DNA of 64,000 bases from Doryteuthis pealeii (Eukaryota; Mollusca; Cephalopoda; Myopsida; Loliginidae): contig CM042181.1 in the NCBI GenBank assembly GCA_023376005.1, positions 1,839,133 to 1,903,132 on the forward strand. Direction: 5' to 3'. Every line of letters begins with the position of its first letter. The stretch's first letter is position 1. A model generated the notes under the pieces. That model had not been told where the DNA came from. It did no database searches and saw nothing but the letters and a program-made list of their open reading frames with translations. Shown piece by piece: positions 9,925 to 20,838 of the stretch. The position numbers and the translations under genes were made by a program.

Positions 9925-12425
9925 TAGGTGTGACCAAAAACGTTAGGGGTTCCGTCAGACGGGTTTTCGCTTGCAGGACATAGTTTGAAAACTAGTCCAT
10001 TGCGATCGCAAGTTCGATCCCTATTGGCGGCTGTTCAATCCAGATTATATTCTTTTAACTCACATTACTTTATTTCACAGAGATATCATGATAACCCTTT
10101 CCCAATTTGGTTTTGGTTAGAATGATTTTATCATATTAGAAAGAAAAATTAATAATTCAATTGAGTCTTTTGGGTTGAACTATCATTGTTTTTTGTTGTT
10201 TTTTCTTATTTATTGGAAAATACTTTTGACCAAAAATTCATCAAATTTTTTGCTGTTGATCCACTCCAGGTTGGTGGCTCGAATAATTGGTAGATTTTAA
10301 CGGCATGACAACTCGTATCGGATTATTTATGAGTTTTATATAAAGATTGTTTTTGACTAGATCTAAAAATGACATGTTAAAAATATATGTGGCTTTCTTT
10401 AATAGGCTTTTTCTTATTTCAATTAAAATGAAAAGTGTTGGGTGTAACCAAAACATGTTAGGAGTTTCGTAATCCGGGTGGCAGCTTACGGTTAATAGTT
10501 TGAAAATATCACTTCCACGCTATCGCAAGTTCAATCCTTACTGGATGCTGTTCAATCCAGATTATACTTAAAAAATAAAAAATAAAACATTGATAATCTA
10601 ATCATTTTGAGATGAGCTATTGTTTTTATTATTTTTTGTGTGAGTGACCCAAAAGGTTAGGGGTTCCGTTATCCAGTTTCCCGCTTGCAGAGCATAGTTT
10701 GAAAACTACAATCCATCGCGATCGCAAGTTCGATCCTTATTGTGGCGAGAGAAACCACGAAGGTAATAGTTCGAAGCGTGCACGACTGTTTGGCATTCAG
10801 AATGAGATCAGAGCCGAATGGGGAGATTGAACTCGCATTCTCCTGATCGTGAGTCGTGGCCCGACACATGGGAATTGCTAAACTATCCAGAGTGGCCCGG
10901 ATGGGAAGGATTGACGCGTGCTGATTAGTGTCGCACGTGCTGCACGGGCAGGTCAGAGTAAGGAGCCCGGATGAACACTGTAATTGTGTATTTATTTCCT
11001 AACCCTCACAAACCGAGAGAAAAAGCTTGCAGTAGCATTTTGGCTGTGACGACAGACAAGATATTTTGATAGTGTTGGTGAGAAGAGTGCAGCATTGCTG
11101 GGAGAGTAAAAGCGTCGGACTTAACTGAGCCCCCCCCCCCGAGAACATTCTTATTAGACTTATTGGCGGTTGTTAAATCAAGATTATATTCTTTTTTTTC
11201 TCGCCTTACTTTATTTCTCAGAGATATCATAATAACAATTTGGTTTTGGTTAGAATAGAATGATTTTTGTTATTTTAAAAATAACAATTAAATTAAACTT
11301 TAAATTTAATTAATTAAAATTTTGTCTTACTATAATCCTAATGATTTTTGCCATAGATAAGTGGTAGTTGGAGTGGCATATTGTCGGTACCAGCTGAACA
11401 GCAAGGGAGTGTATCCCATTTTTCTAGCGTTTGGTCAAGGTGTTTTTTGCGTCTGAGGTGGAGTGCCACCTCTACTATCAGCTCCTACTTTGTGTACTGT
11501 TTTATGTTTAATTAATTGAAAATTGAGTCTTTTTAGTTGAGCACTCATTGTTTTTTTTTTATGTATTGTCAAACTCTTTGACCATTCATGAAATGTGTGT
11601 TGTTGATCCACTCCAGGTTGGTGGGTCGGGGATTGGTAGATTCTAACGGCATAACAACTCGTATCGGATTATTTTATGATTTTTATATATACATAAAAAT
11701 GACATGTTATAAAAATATATGGTTTGTTCTCATAGGTTTTTGTTATTTCAATTAGATAGATATTGGGTGTGACTAAAATCAAGTAAGGAGTTTCGTCATA
11801 AGGGTTCCGGTTTCCAGCTTACGGGTCATAGTTTGAAAATATCACTTCCACGCTATCGCAAGTTCGATCCTTATCCAGATTATACTTTATTTCAAATAAA
11901 ACATTTAAATAAAAATATATTAGTATATAAAAATGATATGTTAAAAATATATATGGTTTACTCTCATAGGCTTTTATTATTTCAATTAAAAAGAAAAGCA
12001 TTGGGTGTGACCAAAAAAGTTTGGAGTTCCGTCATCCAAGTTCTCGCTTGCAAGGCATAGTTTGAAAACTACAGTCCAATGCTATCGCAAGTTCGATCAT
12101 TATTGGCAGCGGTTCAGTCCAGATTATATTATTTTCTCTCACCTTACTTCATTTCTCAGAGATATAATGATAACTCTTTCCGAATTTTGTTTTGATTAAA
12201 ATGATTTTTATTATTTTAAAAAGAAAAATTATTAACCAAATTGAGTCTTTTGAATTGAGCGATCATATTTTTATTTTATTTTTTATTTTCTTTATTTATT
12301 GTCAAACGCTTTAGCCCAATCATTCATCAAAATAGTGATGCTGATCCACTCCAGGTTGGTGGGTTAGTAGATTTCAACGGCATGACAACTCGTATCGGAT
12401 TATTTTATGAGTTATATATATACAT
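9925..12425 (+). repeat. Tandem-duplicated mosaic of family F and LINE fragments
   Basis: Starts of the family F block recur at about 9925, 10440, 10640, 11765 and 12003. They alternate with an AGAGATATCATGATAA block and a GATCCACTCCAGGTTGGTGG block (10255, 11605, 12340). That last block matches the C-terminal coding end of the LINE at 28.9-29.2 kb. The order repeats, so these are unequal-crossover or segmental tandem duplications of a composite unit, not independent insertions. No host gene is visible. Confidence 0.6.
10745..10930 (-). mobile_element. Possible tRNA-derived SINE
   Basis: On the minus strand there is a B-box-like GAGTTCAATCTCC downstream of a region resembling a tRNA 5' half. 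The region is GC-richer than its flanks. The family was not identified. Confidence 0.35.
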
Positions 12426-12426
12426 T

Positions 12427-12897
12427 AGAGTAGGTCGATTTTTCCCTTTTTTTAAATATCAAATTGTCCATCTATGTGAATGCTGTATGTTTGTATACTG
12501 AATACCGATACCAAAACTTAGATCTTTTACCTATACCATTGTTTGAGGAAATAGCATCAAAGATCGTCTCTTACAGCTTAATTAAATGAGGCAAACAGCT
12601 GCATCATTGGTGTTGGTGGTGATGGGGATAGGACACGTTTTAAATTTGAATTCTATTTATAATATTTAATTCGTTTCATTTTAATAAAATAAAATAACAT
12701 TTCTGATTTAAATATTGAAAACGGTAAATTTTCTAACTAATTTCCAGGCTAAATTTTGCGAAAACGAGAATTTTTAGAGTATTTTAGTAGACGATCTTTG
12801 ATGCTATTTCCTCAAACAATGGTAAGTAAAAGACCTCATTTTTGGTATCATTAATCACTGACTGTAAAATATTACAACTAAATGTAATTATTTTTAC

Positions 12898-12936
<39 letters not shown>

Positions 12937-13372
12937 CATTTAGTCTTAAAATATAGTCCAAGGGAATGTATTTTGTAATATAACATTTTCAATTTTCTTA
13001 GGTTACTTATGATATCTGAAAAATAATATAAAAAATAAATTAAAAACAAGAAAGTTATGAATAATTTTAAATGTTTCAGTATTTTGTGGTCACCCTCTGT
13101 CCTTGTATATATTTTTGTTAATTTATATAAAAAAAACTTGTTTGAGGCAGAGAGAGAAATTATTTTGGAGATAATTACGTACAATTCAGACCTAGCAACT
13201 TTTATAGAGGTTTTTAAAAGGGAGTTTAGTCAGTTTCAAAATTTACACGTTATTACTTGTAAAAAAATGTTTTTAAATTTAAAAATGTATACATATCATA
13301 TACTAAAACGCAACTTTTGCACAGATGGACAATTTGATATTTTTTAAAAGTGAAAAATCGACCTACCCTAAT
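12427..13372. mobile_element. MITE-like element with nested inverted repeats
   Basis: Ends are inverted repeats of about 45 bp: left GRGTAGGTCGATTTTT then ATATCAAATTGTCCATCT, and the right end is its complement. TA flanks both ends. Inside is a second inverted pair (12507-12573 and 12786-12860) with ATTGTTTGAGGAAATAGCAT, so two palindromic elements may be nested. A (GA)n run sits at 12900-12934. There is no transposase frame. Confidence 0.7.
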
Positions 13373-13494
13373 AGACAATCCAGATTATACTTTTTTTCTC
13401 GAATTATTTCATCTCACTGATACATTATCATAATCCCCGGTGAATTTTATCTGCAATAACAGAAATTTTCGTATTTAAAAATGAAACCTTATTA

Positions 13495-13660
13495 ATCCAT
13501 TTGGATTATTCGGACTATTGTCCTCATCTTTATTGTTATCTAGACAACGTTTCGGCTGGTGTGTCCGGTCTGCTTTGGGTGTTTCTTGTCGGTTTCAGGA
13601 ACCTTCTCGAATTTAGGGAACTTCTCGTCGAAATTTTGAACCTTTTTGTTGAACTTAGGA
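13495..13660 (-). mobile_element. Penelope-like or ribozyme-bearing repeat fragment
   Basis: Carries GGACTATTGTCCTCATCTTT and the complement of CCGAAACGTTGTC. These are the same conserved blocks as at 16915-17140 and 38490-38600. The region that would hold the CTGAAGA core is degraded here. Confidence 0.4.
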
Positions 13661-14085
13661 GCCTTTCAAACATTTAGAGAAATACTATTAATCCAATCTG
13701 ATATTTAGTCAGTCTAATGTAGTGTACAAATTTAAATTCCCCTTGGAGGATTGTTTCTCTAAAATTTCTGGGTTAAGATGTTATATACCCCTCACTCATG
13801 TTGTGGGTATATAAACAGTTCTTTAACAGAGAGAGGGGAGACAGATAGACAGAGAGATGCATAAATGCATAACTTACTTTCTTCTCTGGCCACACGTGTG
13901 ATGTCTAGATTCTTTCTATTTCGTTGATTCATTCCTTCTTCTTGGTCAGTCTTTTTGCTAAGACATGCATCAACCAACAACACCATGTTATTTCTTTAAG
14001 ACTTTTATTCTTTACTAAGTTTCTCATTTCTTACTAAATATAGCGCGCGTGCAGGTGAGTCCAACTAACTAAACAAGAACGTCTT
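13660..14085. other. Unclassified; possible LTR remnant
   Basis: A GAGAGAGG...ACAGATAGACAG block followed by CTTACTT and a CTTTTATT motif resembles a block at 30040-30300. It could be an old LTR, but no paired LTR, primer site or internal frame was found. Confidence 0.3.
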
Positions 14086-14865
14086 ACTTGCTTAGGCTGC
14101 CCTGTCGGCTGGGACGTTAGAATGCACCGACTGCACCTCTGCAGAGGGGTAAGACTCCCCAATGGGGCCACCTGTTGGCCGTGGGTGGCGACCCGTGATG
14201 CTTAAGGATAGAGCCCAGGTGGATGAGCAGTTCATGACATGCAATACTCTACTTTGGCCCTATCTTGGGCTAGACGGGCGGTCGGAGAGGCCCCTTCCGA
14301 TCAATTGGTAGGTCACGTCATGCCCTATCACCTATATGATTTTCCAACCCTATTGCTCTTAAGGCAAGCCCCAAGCCCTTTTTATCATATGGGTGCTAGA
14401 AGGCGGTGGCTGCGGGTCTACATGTCCTGGGAATGACGTTAAACTCTATCGGATGGTGAGGTTCCAGTTTTGGAGGTTTGTGGAATGTGGAGCACCATTT
14501 CATCACCATTGCTCCCTGGTCCACTCTGACCCGGAGTAGTAGTACCTGTTAGGGTCCCATCTATGTGTTAAATAGAAAAATGTATTTATAAAAAAACAAA
14601 AACAAAAATCTTAGGCTAGACGGGCGGTCAGAGCGGCCCCTCTGATCAATCGGCTGGTCATGTCAAGCCCTAGCACCTACATGATTGCTCCGACCCTAAG
14701 GCTCTTATGGCTAGTCCCAACTCTTTTTTATCATATATGTGCTAGAAGGTGGTGGATGACGATCTTAATGTCCCGGGAATGACGTTAAACTATCTGATGG
14801 CGACGTTCCAGTTCCGTAGGCTTGGGAAATGTGGAGCACCCCTTCGTCACCATTTCTCCTTGGTG
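14086..14865 (-). mobile_element. Two LINE 3'-UTR-type repeat copies
   Basis: Copy 1 (14086-14600) and copy 2 (14605-14865) share GGGCTAGACGGGCGGTC, TATCATAT.GGTGCTAGAAGG and GGAATGACGTTAAAC, with CCTGTTAGGGTCCCATCTAT in copy 1. They match 20035-20470 in the opposite orientation and extend the block next to the Jockey-like coding end, so they are probably a longer stretch of the same LINE 3' region. Confidence 0.55.
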
Positions 14866-14869
14866 GTAA

Positions 14870-15020
14870 ATACCATGTAGGCACTGTAAGCTTGTGTTAT
14901 TGCTCTAATCTGACAGTACTCTTACGATATTCCGTCCATAGCTGTAAATCATTCATTGTTTCAAAACTCTGATCGGCCTTAGTGAAAAGTAAGAAAGTTT
15001 CAAACATTGTAGGGAATTAT
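14870..15020 (-). pseudogene. FEM-1-like C-terminal fragment 1
   Basis: Translating the minus strand with frameshifts recovers pieces matching the FYVPEN-to-SLQCL part of the family, including a TTTACAGCTATGGACGG segment equivalent to FTAMD and a TACAGTGCCTAC segment equivalent to LQCL. Short and broken. Confidence 0.6.
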
Positions 15021-15690
15021 CTTCCTTTTGCCGGAAGAGTTATCTCCTCGCTGCGTTGCTGTTTGTTCGCACTAGGGGGACCTCTGGTAGTTAAGCTCGT
15101 TCATTCAAAACGCTGCTTCCTCTTTTAGCTGGATCTTCTCAACCAACTGCTATGGGCTAGAATATATCTACCCCCTTCTCGGTGGGGCTTTTGCCTTACA
15201 TTACTGTAAGTCCTTTATACAGCATAGACTATCCTTTAGTTCCATGTCTGTAACATTTATATGTTAGGTACATTTGGGTATCTTGTTCATACCTAAATAT
15301 TGTATATGTATTTACATAAAAGTTGTTGACCAAAGCATTACGATTATTTTCTACGGCGACGAGTATACAGACCGAAAGATAGCCAAAAGAATGAAATAAC
15401 AAGCCAAAATGTCAGTAAAAAGGAAGCCATGGGTAGCAGCGTGGTGGATGTGAGAAACGGCAGATGATCCCATACTGGGACAATGGTGGTGCTCATAGGA
15501 TGCTGGGGGGAGGAACCCTAAACAGGTCAACGGCCAGGATCAAACAGTTCAGTTAGGAAACTACTGCTCCTCATCTCTAAGACTAGCGCCTATTGATGAG
15601 TCAACAGCCACCGATAGATATCCATAATCGGAAGGAGTTTCTATGTTCTATTCTCCTGTACATTATGTATCTTATAGTTTCCATGTGCTG
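15020..15690. other. Unclassified; possible LTR edge
   Basis: No coding frame. An ACGGCGACGAGTATA motif near 15352 resembles the post-LTR sequence of some Gypsy-type elements, but no paired LTR was seen. Confidence 0.3.
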
Positions 15691-15695
15691 TTATA

Positions 15696-16335
15696 TCTTA
15701 TTATAATGGAGATTGTGTGTTTTTCTGTCTGTAACCGAAACTATATTACTACTCAAGTCACAATTCCCTTAATTATTTACGTCAAATTCTCCATGATTTC
15801 ATTCTTTTAAACCTTCAGTTATTAATAAAAATTGTTTTAAATTATTAATACTGTTGACCATATCTACGTACTAATAACATGCAATTGTATTTATATATAC
15901 AACAAAATAGCGGTTTACAGTTTGAACGAGAAGGCTAATTTGCATATTGATATTTAAAATTTTATTTTAATAAATATGTGCTTGGTATTATTGATTTCTA
16001 ATTGTTTGGTTTTATCTTAAGAAATATAAACAAAAATCTCGTGGATAAATCTTAAAGAAATTTATTTACAAGAAGAAATAACTGTAATATTATCCTTTAC
16101 TTCCTATTTTAACTAAATAGTTAAATTAGGAAAATTTACCAATGAAAGAGGGGAGTAATGGAAAATGATGGAATAGTTAGTTTCAAAGTTGTTCTATTTT
16201 TCGATTATACCCCCTCTGTTGCCGATCTTTTTATCTGCATTCTTCGTCAGTTTCATTAGCCTTTCTAATTTAATATAATATTTTATTATATCAAAACTTA
16301 AATACTTGCACCCGGAGGGTGCATATATTTACTAG
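15696..16335 (+). mobile_element. Non-autonomous Helitron, family A, copy 4
   Basis: Complete 640-bp copy with TC start, hairpin GCACCC-GGA-GGGTGC and CTAG end followed by T. It is nearly identical to the copies at 1401-2041 and 31684-32323. Confidence 0.85.
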
Positions 16336-16339
16336 TATA

Positions 16340-16480
16340 TTAAATGTTTTGACTCACAACGTGTCGGACTTGTATTTTATTCAATTATCAACTTTGAATC
16401 TTACAACATCGTTGCGAATATGTTCGGGCACATTCTTAACGGCATACATGATTAAAACTTCTTTGACACGTTTGAGGGCC
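16340..16480 (-). pseudogene. FEM-1-like C-terminal fragment 2
   Basis: The minus strand encodes IMYAVKNVPEHIRNDVVRF, clearly the IMYAVK-VPENI segment of the C-terminal ankyrin repeats of genes A-C, then leaves the family. It abuts the CTAG end of Helitron copy 4. Confidence 0.75.
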
Positions 16481-16621
16481 ATATTTGGCTCTCAAGCTCC
16501 TTACAAAATTAAGGATAAAATATTGGGAGAACGTTTGTATGGGCACCTCTAATTACCCTGAACAGAGTTTTATTTACACTCTTCATGGTCATATGTGGCT
16601 TTCAAATTTCATACAAATTCA

Positions 16622-16793
16622 GGGTTATTTCCTATAAGTCTAAGGGGAACCACTCTTGACTGATAAATTTATTTATTTTCCCATTAAACTAACCCTAAAC
16701 CCGTGTTCTTTGTTTTCTAGTAGATCAATAGATAAATAATTTATCAGTCAAGAGTGGTTCCCCTTTGTTTATGTTAGAGTTATAGGAAATAAC
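16622..16793. mobile_element. Short MITE or fold-back element
   Basis: Terminal inverted repeats of about 50 bp (GGTTATTTCCTATAA and GGGGAACCACTCTTGACTGA) around a short AT-rich loop. No coding capacity. Confidence 0.65.
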
Positions 16794-16914
16794 CAAATTA
16801 AGGATCAAATCTCGGGAAACGGTATTTGAATTCTCTATGTTTTATAATCAACTATCTCCCACTTAAAGTCAGTTTTAGCACAGGGTCAGTTTAATGAAGA
16901 GGCCCATATCTAAG

Positions 16915-17140
16915 CACTATTGTTCCCATCTTCATTGTTATTTGTACAACGTTTCGGCCAATATGCCCTCCGGCCTTCTTCAGGTATTTCTTGTCGAATT
17001 CGGGAACTCGAGTTCGAAAAGAAGTGTCCCAAGTCCGAGAAGGTTCCCGAGTTCGACAAGAAATACCTGAAGAAGGCCGGAGCGCATATCGGCCGAAACG
17101 TTGTACAAATAACAATGAAGATGGGGACAATAGTCCGAGT
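16915..17140. mobile_element. Inverted pair of Penelope-like repeats with hammerhead-like cores
   Basis: Two nearly identical arms of about 95 bp face each other around a GAACTCGAGTTC-type centre. Each arm, read outward, has CTGAAGA, a GGCC(G)...(C)GGCC stem, then GAAACGTTGTAC. CUGANGA plus a stem plus GAAA is the conserved catalytic core of hammerhead ribozymes, which are known in Penelope-like retroelements. Stem I and the cleavage triplet could not be confirmed by eye. Confidence 0.5.
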
Positions 17141-17699
17141 AACGCAGATAATACTAATTAATAAAATTGTTTTATATTATTACAATGGAAGTCTGTTATC
17201 TTCGTCAGAATTTCTCATGGGTTTTGATTGTCCAAAATCACATTAGCATTATGTGTTAAAAATAAATATAGTGACTTGAAAAAAAATATCCCAATGTTTA
17301 AAAAATCATGAAGACTTGAACCTGTACCAAGTATTTTGGTACCATTATAGTAGGTGGCTTACCTTTTGAATGTGGCCTACGTAATCAGGTCTCTTTTATA
17401 GTATGTCGCTATTCATATAAAAGGTTATAACTGCTAGTCTTAACCACTAATCCTATCTCAGAATTTTAGAATTAGATCTATGATTCATGTAAATTATGGA
17501 TAAATTCTTTTTTAATTATTCTTGATTACTATATACAGCTTACGACTGAATTGTATTTCTTGAAATTGAATATATGGGAAAATAATTATTTTCAATAAAT
17601 TGCCTACTACTTATATCTATAAATATACACTTACTGGGATAGGACACATTCAAACTGGGTAGGCCACATACTATAACGGCCCCCGTGATTATATTGTTC

Positions 17700-17880
17700 A
17701 AAATTATTGCGGCTTTTGAATTCGGCCTTCCTTAGTAATTAAGCACTGTAATCTCAATATATTATTGGAGCAATCAGATAGCCCTTATAGTATACCCTCC
17801 ATAGACGCTAAACTTTCACTACTTCTACCATCTGGTTGGCCTCCGTACTCAATAAGAAGAGCTAAACATCTTTTTTAATT
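17700..17880 (-). pseudogene. FEM-1-like C-terminal fragment 3
   Basis: The minus strand gives LIEYGGQPDGRSSESLASMEGIL, then a stop, and further on LRLQCLITKEGRI. This equals the LLEHGGHPDYRNGEGFTAMDD...SLQCLVTE segment of gene C with substitutions and stops. Confidence 0.75.
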
Positions 17881-18129
17881 ATTCTTAATTACTATATACA
17901 GCTTATGACTGAATTGCATTTCTTGAAATTGAATATATGTGAAAAAATAATAGTTTCAATAAATCGCCTACTACTTATATCTATAAATATACTCTTACTG
18001 AGGTAGGACACATTCAAACCGGGTAAGCCACTTGAATAAACAATGTATATCTCAATGTTTTAAAAAATCATGTCGACTTGAATCTGTATCAGGTATTTTG
18101 GTACCATTATAGGAGGTGGCTTACCTTTT

Positions 18130-18372
18130 GAATGTGGCCTACGAAATCATGTATTTCTTATAGTATGTGGTCATTCATAAAAAATCATGCATTTCTTATA
18201 GTATGTGGTCATTCATAAAAATCATGTATTTCTTATAGTATGTGGTCATTCATAAAATCATGTATTTCTTATAGTATGTGGTCATTCATAAAAAAATCAT
18301 GTATTTCTTATAGTATGTGGTCATTCATAAAAAATCATGTATTTCTTATAGTATGTGGTCATTCATAAAAAA
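18130..18372. repeat. 36-38 bp minisatellite
   Basis: Six to seven tandem copies of AATCATGTATTTCTTATAG / TATGTGGTCATTCATAAAA. Length varies only in the A run between units. Confidence 0.9.
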
Positions 18373-19049
18373 TCATATAAAGTTATAATAATAACTGCTA
18401 GCCTTAACCGCTAACCCTATTTCAGAATTTTAGAATTAAATAGATCTGATTCATGTAAATTATGGATAAATTCCTTTTTTAATTATTCTTAATTACTATA
18501 TAAGCTTACGACTAAATTGCATTTCTTGAATTTGAATATATTTGAAAAATAATTAGTTTCAATAAATTGCCTACTACTTATATAAACCACCAACACAATA
18601 CACATAAATTAAATAACACATTTTATTTTTAAAATCTTGAAGGCTATCACAAGGCAAGTGTAAAGAAAAACAATGTAACTATGGTGTTGTTTGTTAACCT
18701 TTAATCTATTCTTAATATTTCGAGATAAATTTTGGCTCCCAAAATTAATTCGGTATCACTATAGTATGTGGACTATGAAATCATGTTTCTTATAGTATAT
18801 GGCCAACCATAAAAGCTTATAATAACTGCTAGTCTTAACCCTTAACCCTATTTCAGAATTAAATAAATCTGATTCATGTAAATTATGGATAAATTCTTTT
18901 TTTTAATTATTCTTAATTACTATATACAACTTATGACTGAATTGCATTTCTTGAATTTGAATATATATGAAAAATAATTAGTTTCAATAAATTGCCTACT
19001 TCTTATATCTATAAAATATCTATAAAATCTTATAGTATGTAGCCTATCA

Positions 19050-19157
19050 TGAATTTAAATGGGGCTTCCCACGAGGATTCAACTCCCGATTCATTAATAA
19101 TGGACCTGCGGGACTAACTTAAATCCCCCTCTACCCTGGCGAGGCTGGGTAGCCGCT
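19050..19157 (+). mobile_element. Helitron-like family D, 3' end
   Basis: Ends with CTACCCTGGCGAGGCTGGGT and then GCTAG followed by T. It shares GGGACTAACTTAAATCCCC and CACGAGGATTCAACTC with the copy at 32396. The hairpin here is imperfect. Confidence 0.5.
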
Positions 19158-19394
19158 GCTAGTTACTATATACAACTTATGACTGAATTGTATTTCTTGA
19201 AATTGAATATATGTGAAAAACAATTAGTTTCAATAAATGTCCTACTACTTATATCTATACATATACTCTTACTGAGGTAGGACACATTCAAACCACTTGA
19301 ATAAAAATATATCCGAATGTTTAAAAAATCATATCGACTTGAACCTGTATCAGGTCTTTTAAGAGATCTTTTACCGTTTTTCTAGATTTTTCAC

Positions 19395-19550
19395 AGCAGT
19401 ATTTTATACTGCTTGGAAAATTTCCCCTACAGTCCCCATACAGTATACCGTTCTTAGCTGTAAATTATTCAGTTTCAAACATTTGATTGGCCTCCTTGAA
19501 AAATAAGTTTAAAACCTGATTGCAAATATTTTCAGGCACATACTTATAAA
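19395..19550 (-). pseudogene. FEM-1-like C-terminal fragment 4
   Basis: The minus strand carries a YVPENI-like segment (TATGTGCCTGAAAATATTTG) and an FTA-NGIL segment equivalent to FTAMNGIL of gene B. Frames are broken. Confidence 0.65.
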
Positions 19551-19639
19551 TAATTAGTTTCAATAAATTGCCAACTACTTATATCTATAAATATACTCTG
19601 AGGTAGGACACATTCAAACCTGGTAGGCCACATACTATA

Positions 19640-19970
19640 ACAGAATCAGGCCAGCCCGTCCTTCGGGACGAGGGTTCGGTGTGCTTCAGCCACTGGACCG
19701 GTCTGGTTAAATTAATAACGTCAATCCCAGGGGGCTTCCCCCCCCCAGGCAATACCTACCCTCTTGACTTAAATGGGCAGGGTTGGGTTTATTGCCCAGC
19801 GCCTGAGACGCCCCCTCGTGTGAGGCCGACGGGATCGACGCATTTTTTCCACCAATCACCCATAAGATTCGGCTTGTGGGTGGGCCCACATAAAAATGTC
19901 CTTGTGTCAAGCCCTCATAAGTGGGGTGAGAGGCAGATACTCCATACTATAACAGAATCAAAAAGGTTGG
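19640..19970. repeat. GC-rich repeat family E, copy 1
   Basis: A GC-rich island with TTATTGCCCAGCGCCTGAG, CCGACGGGATCGACGCATTT and TTCGGCTTGTGGGTGGGCCC. The same family occurs at 26195-26885 and 50368-50927. It has no coding frame. Confidence 0.65.
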
Positions 19971-20034
19971 GCTCATACTATAACGGCACCGGTATTTTAA
20001 GAGGTCTGGAAAAAACTAGTTAGGAGATTCAGTT

Positions 20035-20470
20035 TGGTTTGGTTTGTTTTGTTTTACGGCATATCAACCTCAGTGGGTCATTTAATGCCGATAAAGTTTT
20101 GAAATAAAGTCTTTCTTAATGGATAATACAATTCTTTTATAAATACATTTTTCTATTTAACCCATAGATGGGACTCTAACAGGTACTACCACTCCGGGTC
20201 AGAGTGGACCAGGTAGCAATGGTGATGAAGGGGGGCTCCATATTCCCCAAACCTCCAAAACTGGAACGTCACCATCAGATAGAGTTTAACGTAATTCCCA
20301 GGACATATAGACCCGCAGCCACCGCCTTCTAGCACCCATATGATAAAAAGGGGTTGGGGGTTGCCATAAGGCCAATAGGATTGGGAAAATCATATAGGCG
20401 CTAGGGCTTGACGTGACCAGCCGATTGATCGGAGGGGGCCTCTCCGACTGTCCGTCTAGCCCAAGATAGG
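20035..20470 (+). mobile_element. LINE 3'-UTR-type repeat
   Basis: Starts with GTTTTGTTTTACGGCATATC and runs through GATGGGACTCTAACAGGTAC to GACTGTCCGTCTAGCCCA. This is the reverse orientation of the copies at 14.1-14.9 kb and the longest uninterrupted version in the window. Confidence 0.6.
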
Positions 20471-20489
20471 GCCAAAGGAGATTCAAATT

Positions 20490-20695
20490 TATTTGTGAAA
20501 ATTAACGAAGTCTTCTATTATCTTCGACAGAATTTTTTCATATGCGTTTTCATTGTCCAAAATCACCTGTGTGGGTAGGCACTGTAAAAACCTGGGGTTA
20601 TTGGTTTTATCAAATTTCACGGTGTCCCCTACAGTATACACAGTACATACACTGCTTCTTTACCATCTGGTTTGCCTCCGTACACAGTAAGTAGT
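20490..20695 (-). pseudogene. FEM-1-like C-terminal fragment 5
   Basis: The minus strand gives YGGKPDGKEAVY, then after stops LQCLPTQVILDNENAYEKIL followed by SKIIEDFVNFH. The end matches the FEM-1 C-terminus. It lies just downstream of gene B but repeats a segment already present at gene B's end, so it is a separate paralogue tail, not gene B's own. Confidence 0.75.
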
Positions 20696-20838
20696 CATAC
20701 GTGATTTTATTGTTCATTTCAGTAGTAAGTAAAGTCGTCGGGGCGGCTTAAAGTTGGTATCAGCCAATTAGCGAGGGAGTCTATCCCCATACACTGGCCC
20801 TACAGTATACCGTTCATAGCTGTAAATAATTCACCGTT

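Larger units (their letters stand above)
17290..19660. repeat. Tandem-duplicated FEM-1-like 3'-flank block
   Basis: Three or more diverged copies of a segment follow one another at about 17295, 18055 and 19318. Each holds a GACTTGAACCTGTATCAGGT-like block, TTTTGGTACCATTATAG, a TTATAGTATGTGG motif, TACAGCTTACGACTGAATTG and AGGACACATTCAAAC. FEM-1-like C-terminal fragments are embedded at 17700 and 19395. This looks like repeated local duplication of gene 3' ends with their flanks. Confidence 0.65.

Noticed and set aside
16891..17246. Overlapping frames on both strands sharing SSLLFVQRFG
   Set aside because: Both come from the inverted Penelope-like repeat. The similarity reflects the DNA palindrome and not a protein family.
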